From: Nitrospinota bacterium
GTDB taxonomy: Bacteria; Nitrospinota_A; UBA7883; JACRLM01
DNA length: 10,676 nt
Direction of reading: 5' to 3'
Assembly: GCA_015231995.1 (NCBI GenBank)
Contig: JADGAO010000102.1
Coordinates: forward strand, 1 to 10,676
Part shown: positions 7,430-10,676 of the stretch, piece after piece
Position numbering within the stretch: position 1 is the stretch's first letter
Layout of the letters: the number at the start of each line of letters is the position of its first letter
The notes under the pieces: generated by a model
The model's database searches: none
What the model was told of the DNA's origin: nothing
What the model saw: only the letters and a program-made list of their open reading frames with translations
Translations under genes and position numbers: made by a program

Positions 7430-10400
7430 TAATTCGGAACCTTTCGGCAGTAGTAGAGTTCGGTGTTCAGAATGCCCAATTCAGGGATGTCCTCGCGCGA
7501 ATACGCCACCTCAAAACCAAGTTTGGTTAAACTATCGTCGAGGTCGCGCCCATACACTCGATAGGATAGGGCGCTTCCGCCATATAAATTAGCATCGCCA
7601 TGATATTCGGGATTCAGCAAATGTATATCCTTAGCGGGGTCATTGGGGTCTGTGACCTGGACCCTTATCAAGGATGCGCTCATATTCCTGTTATTGGGGA
7701 CCGTGAAAACGTGGACGCCTCCAGGACGCAAAACACGATGGATTTCCATGTGGGCGAGGGCATCAAGCCGCACATGCTCCATTACGTCGCTGGTGATGAC
7801 AACATCCAAAGACGAGTCGGCGAATGTCAGGCTCTCCAGGTTCTGGTTTGTAACTCCGGGTGTTATTAGTTCACCCAATGGGCGTTTAGGCTTGAATTGC
7901 GACAATTCGACGTCAATCCATCCGCTGGCCTTTAAAAGATCAGGCAAAGGATAGGCGCGAGGTTCGAAATAAAACGGTGGCTGAGTATCGTAAATGCGCA
8001 ACTTTTTCTGCGAAACTATACGTTGGAGGGCGGCAAGCGATTTGGCCTCCACCCCGGATATTTCGCCGATTGCGCGCAATATCCCGCGTGCGATGGAGCG
8101 GTACCTGCTTGTGGTCAGGCAATATTCGCAAGTGAGGGATTCCCGCCAGAGGGCCTCATCAGTATAGAAGAAACGGGCGTTGTTCCCGCAAACGTTACAT
8201 TTGCCGGAAACATGTTTATATCCATTGAAGATCGAAGGAGCTGGCGTCAAATCGTCTTTTCGGTGCGTGTGTGGGATCCATTTCCCCCATTTGGCTTCAT
8301 AGACAGCCTTGTTTTTATCGAAAAGGGCTTGCCGCTCCGTATTTTTGAGTTTGTTGAAAGAGGCCGATAAATGATGATGCACGAATACGTCCTCCGCGCA
8401 AACAACGCGCAACCCGGCTTGTTCCACGCGGCGGCAGTAATCGTCGTCCTCAAAAAAGCCCCTGCCGAAAGCCTCGTCAAGCGGCCCGACACGCTCGTAA
8501 ACATCACGGCGCATCATAACGCAAAAGAAAGCCGCTGTCCGAAGCGGCAAAGTCTGCCCGATATGCCTCCGGGTGTATCCTGCGGACTCGCTGAGCATTT
8601 CATCCATGCTCCTGTAAGCGATTTCGATCTTGGCCTCATTGCCGATATTGTTGGTTACCGGGTTGATAAGCCCGACGCCGCTATCGCGACGCAGGTGATT
8701 GAGCAAAGTGCGAACCCAGCCAGGCGTCACATAGGTGTCGTTGTTTAACATCACAAGATACTCGCCGGAAGCGATAGCCAATCCCTGGTTATTGCCAGTG
8801 GCGAAACCTTTGTTATCGTCATTCAAAATCAGTTTCCTGTTCGGGGCCGCCGAGGACCACTCGATCAGAAACTCTCTAGAGCCATCCGATGAGGCGTTAT
8901 CAACGACAATGATCTCCAATTGGGAGTATGCGCTGTATTTATCAATACTCGCAAGGCACTCTTTGGTCATGTCAAGATTGTTATACGTCACCACAATAAC
9001 GCTGACCAGGGGATCTTCGGAGGAAGCCTCGACATAGGAAATCAAAGCCTCGACCCGGTGTGTCCAGGTCTGCTCCTTGGCGAAAGCTTGACGAGCGGCG
9101 ATGGATTCTGGAGCCGCTGGCTGGCTTAACGAGGTTGCGACAGCCGAAAGGAAATCATCCGCGTTACCAGCCACATGAACCAGGTTCCCAAACTGTTTCA
9201 TCTCCGGCAGATCAACTGTGACGACAGTCTTGCCGGCGCTAAGGTATTCGTAAAGCTTCACCGGATTGGTGGCTAGCGTCAGCGGAATAATCTTGAACGG
9301 TAACAGGCAAACGTCGAATCCGTAAAGATAATACGGCAGTTCTTTGTAGGGCGTCTCGCCGATAAACGTTACGTTTGGCGATTTCCCAAGCCTGGATTTG
9401 GCGTCAACCGTATCCGCCCCGACAAGCATGATAGCGCAATCGGGGAAGCGCTTTGCGACAGCCTCCACCAAGTCCTGGTCAAACCACTCGGCTATCGCCC
9501 CGTAATAACCGATGACCTTGCGTCCCTGTGGATCGCGGTAAACTGAAGCTGGCCGATGGGCGAAATGCCCATACTCGCCCGCGTTCCTGATCAGGGCGCG
9601 GCGTTTGGCCTGTTTCTCGATGATTTTATCCAGATAATCGGAAGTTGTGACCGTAAGGTCGGAGTCCCGGAATAATGCGCATTCGAGAGTTAAAACCTCA
9701 GCGGCGACATTGCCGAAACCTTCGTGGTGATCCATGCAATCGTAAACCATTCTGCTGTTCGGCAATACTCTCGCAATGCCATACCAAAAAGGGTGCTGGA
9801 CTAAAGAAACCAGATTTTGCGAGTCCGCCCATTGAAGCGCTTCGCCGATGCTCTCCCGCAATTGCCTCACCGTTTCGACGGAAGGGGCAGAATAATAAAT
9901 CATTGGCGAGCCTTTGGCGTACAGGTTGAGTTGAAACAAACGTCCGTCCTCATCCAACTGCTCCACGTCAAATCCAGGCCGCGCATCGTCCACCAGAAGC
10001 ACGGAAATATAAAACACCCTCCGGCCGGAAGCAGACAGCCCCAACGCCAGATGCTGGGGGCGTTGATGTCTAAACTTCCAATCTATTACGCCCCAGATGA
10101 TGTAATCGGGGCGCCCGTCAATCTGTGCGCTCGGCAGGACCCCCTGAGCCTGGAAGTGGGCGTTCGATAAAATGCGTTTTTGAATAGCAGTGGGTTGGTT
10201 GCCCGTGAATTTTAAGTAACCCCATTTGACAGCCATCCTGATCGGAGATGGCAATCTTTGATACGCGCTTCGCAATAATTCCTTTATATGAGCGCGGTCA
10301 AGGTCGCTAACCCTGCGGTTAATAATTATCCACTTCACCACGCCCAAAAAACGAAGCAGTTTCATAACACGATATCGCTTGATGGTCTCAAGCTCGGCCA

Positions 10401-10676
10401 CGGCCGCATCCCTCTGGGACTGTAACGACTGGCCCCAGGCGGACACATCCTGAATCTGGCGATTGAGAGATAGAATCTGGGTGTCCCGCTCTGCAACCGA
10501 TTCTTGTAATGATAGACCCCAGGTGGAGACTTCCTCGATTTCTCGGTTGTGAGTGTCCTCCAGTTCCTGTATCTGGCGATTGCGGGTATCCTCCAGTTCC
10601 TGTATCTGGCGATTGCGGGTATCCTCCAGTTCCTGTATCTGGCGATTGCGGGTATCCTCCAGTTCCTGTATCTGGC
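7429..10676 (-). CDS. Coiled-coil GT4-GT2-methyltransferase fusion protein (5' end outside window)
   Basis: The frame is open to the right edge, so the start is missing; at least 1081 residues are visible. The GTG at 10446 (VSAWGQSLQ) is internal. Counting from that codon as 1: residues -76 to about 30 are polar, repeat-built coiled coil. Residues 113-470 are a GT4-like transferase (TuaH-like FRHQRPQHL at 125-133, C-terminal NPVKLYEYLSAGK at 394-406). Residues 480-700 are a GT2 domain (VSVIVVTYNN at 481, VVDNASSDGS at 514, LNND at 567, FFEDDD at 664, HHH at 690), resembling rhamnosyltransferases. Residues 750-1000 carry CNVC (750-753) and CEYC (773-776), then a class I SAM methyltransferase region (DVVITSDVMEHV at 881, HRVLRPGG at 903). 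No signal peptide or membrane segment is obvious, so it probably acts in the cytoplasm on a lipid-linked glycan. The stop overlaps the next start by one base (TAATG). Substrates are unknown. Confidence 0.88.
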   Translation of the reverse strand, partial: QIQELEDTRNRQIQELEDTRNRQIQELEDTRNRQIQELEDTHNREIEEVSTWGLSLQESVAERDTQILSLNRQIQDVSAWGQSLQSQRDAAVAELETIKRYRVMKLLRFLGVVKWIIINRRVSDLDRAHIKELLRSAYQRLPSPIRMAVKWGYLKFTGNQPTAIQKRILSNAHFQAQGVLPSAQIDGRPDYIIWGVIDWKFRHQRPQHLALGLSASGRRVFYISVLLVDDARPGFDVEQLDEDGRLFQLNLYAKGSPMIYYSAPSVETVRQLRESIGEALQWADSQNLVSLVQHPFWYGIARVLPNSRMVYDCMDHHEGFGNVAAEVLTLECALFRDSDLTVTTSDYLDKIIEKQAKRRALIRNAGEYGHFAHRPASVYRDPQGRKVIGYYGAIAEWFDQDLVEAVAKRFPDCAIMLVGADTVDAKSRLGKSPNVTFIGETPYKELPYYLYGFDVCLLPFKIIPLTLATNPVKLYEYLSAGKTVVTVDLPEMKQFGNLVHVAGNADDFLSAVATSLSQPAAPESIAARQAFAKEQTWTHRVEALISYVEASSEDPLVSVIVVTYNNLDMTKECLASIDKYSAYSQLEIIVVDNASSDGSREFLIEWSSAAPNRKLILNDDNKGFATGNNQGLAIASGEYLVMLNNDTYVTPGWVRTLLNHLRRDSGVGLINPVTNNIGNEAKIEIAYRSMDEMLSESAGYTRRHIGQTLPLRTAAFFCVMMRRDVYERVGPLDEAFGRGFFEDDDYCRRVEQAGLRVVCAEDVFVHHHLSASFNKLKNTERQALFDKNKAVYEAKWGKWIPHTHRKDDLTPAPSIFNGYKHVSGKCNVCGNNARFFYTDEALWRESLTCEYCLTTSRYRSIARGILRAIGEISGVEAKSLAALQRIVSQKKLRIYDTQPPFYFEPRAYPLPDLLKASGWIDVELSQFKPKRPLGELITPGVTNQNLESLTFADSSLDVVITSDVMEHVRLDALAHMEIHRVLRPGGVHVFTVPNNRNMSASLIRVQVTDPNDPAKDIHLLNPEYHGDANLYGGSALSYRVYGRDLDDSLTKLGFEVAYSREDIPELGILNTELYYCRKVPN
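10378..10545 (-). repeat. Two diverged 84-bp (28-residue) repeats in the coiled coil
   Basis: Two in-frame 84-bp segments, 10545-10462 and 10461-10378, encode related 28-residue blocks. Their first halves align as REIEEVSTWGLSLQ and RQIQDVSAWGQSLQ; the second halves (ESVAERDTQILSLN and SQRDAAVAELETIK) share little beyond helix-forming, charged composition. The opening RQIQ/REIE followed by an acidic pair matches the start of the adjacent 33-bp unit, so both repeat classes probably share an origin. They lead straight into the basic IKRYRVMKLLRFLGVVKWI segment before the catalytic domains. Confidence 0.7.
10545..10676 (-). repeat. 33-bp in-frame tandem repeat encoding an 11-residue coiled-coil unit
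   Basis: Three perfect 33-bp units lie end to end at 10578-10610, 10611-10643 and 10644-10676. A fourth at 10545-10577 matches at 29 of 33 positions. The array runs off the right edge, so copy number is unknown. Each unit encodes QIQELEDTRNR in the frame of the large fusion gene. The period is an exact multiple of three, so copies can be gained or lost without a frameshift. I (position 2 of the unit) and L (position 5) recur in a 3-8 spacing, as in hendecad coiled coils. The perfect identity at synonymous sites suggests recent expansion or homogenisation. Confidence 0.93.

Noticed and set aside
7600..9129. Plus-strand reading frames of 69-125 codons within the large fusion gene
   Set aside because: They lie opposite a frame with clear domain motifs in all parts, have no recognisable protein features and are shadows of its codon use.
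10444..10446. GTG at 10446 as the true start of the large fusion gene
   Set aside because: The frame continues upstream to the window edge with repeat-encoded coiled coil, and no ribosome-binding site sits at this GTG. It is an internal valine codon.
10545..10676. A CRISPR array, because 33-bp identical repeats line up at the edge
   Set aside because: The units are directly joined without spacers, lie in frame in a long coding region and encode a regular helix. This is a protein repeat.
1..10676. Mobile elements, integrase or attachment sites in an apparent accessory locus
   Set aside because: No transposase, integrase, terminal inverted repeats or tRNA gene could be seen in any frame or on either strand.

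Overview
This window is part of a surface-polysaccharide (O-antigen, capsule or exopolysaccharide) biosynthesis locus. All nine supported genes lie on the minus strand and are tightly packed, so transcription runs from the right edge to the left edge. Gene families (polyprenyl-phosphate sugar transferase, GT-C membrane transferase, extended SDRs, hexapeptide acyltransferase) and Shine-Dalgarno-led overlapping starts fit a bacterium, most likely Gram-negative. The sequence alone does not fix the phylum. There are no tRNA, rRNA, CRISPR, transposase or phage signals.

Layout in the direction of transcription: (1) 10676-7429, a very long multidomain protein whose start lies beyond the right edge. 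It has a coiled-coil N-terminus built from 33-bp (11-residue) tandem repeats, then a GT4-type glycosyltransferase, a GT2 glycosyltransferase, and a Cys-rich segment plus SAM-dependent methyltransferase. (2) 7429-4952, a polytopic GT-C/ArnT-like membrane protein with a C-terminal beta-sandwich-like domain, coupled to (1) by a TAATG overlap. (3) A 129-bp gap with a hairpin and AT-rich DNA. (4) 4822-3851, a LegB-like NAD-dependent nucleotide-sugar 4,6-dehydratase. (5) 3870-2884, a second extended SDR. (6) 2897-2184, a sugar-1-phosphate nucleotidyltransferase. (7) 2187-1474, a DPM1-like GT2 starting at TTG. (8) 1474-1094, a small DUF2304-type membrane protein. (9) 1008-415, a left-handed beta-helix acyltransferase. 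(10) 352-1, the N-terminal part of a third extended SDR, cut by the left edge.

Proposed joint function (inference): the nucleotidyltransferase activates a sugar phosphate, the LegB-like dehydratase and the second SDR convert it to a modified (probably 6-deoxy/4-keto-derived) sugar nucleotide, and the acyltransferase decorates a sugar. The DPM1-like enzyme with its DUF2304 partner would make a polyprenyl-phosphate-linked sugar, which the GT-C protein could use as donor outside the cytoplasmic membrane. The large fusion protein would add one or more sugars and methylate the chain in the cytoplasm.

The most unusual item is that fusion: two glycosyltransferases and a methyltransferase on one chain, behind a coiled coil whose DNA repeats are perfect and therefore probably length-variable. 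This resembles, without visible homology, the coiled-coil 'molecular ruler' logic of WbdD-type chain terminators. The remaining genes look like ordinary members of known families.
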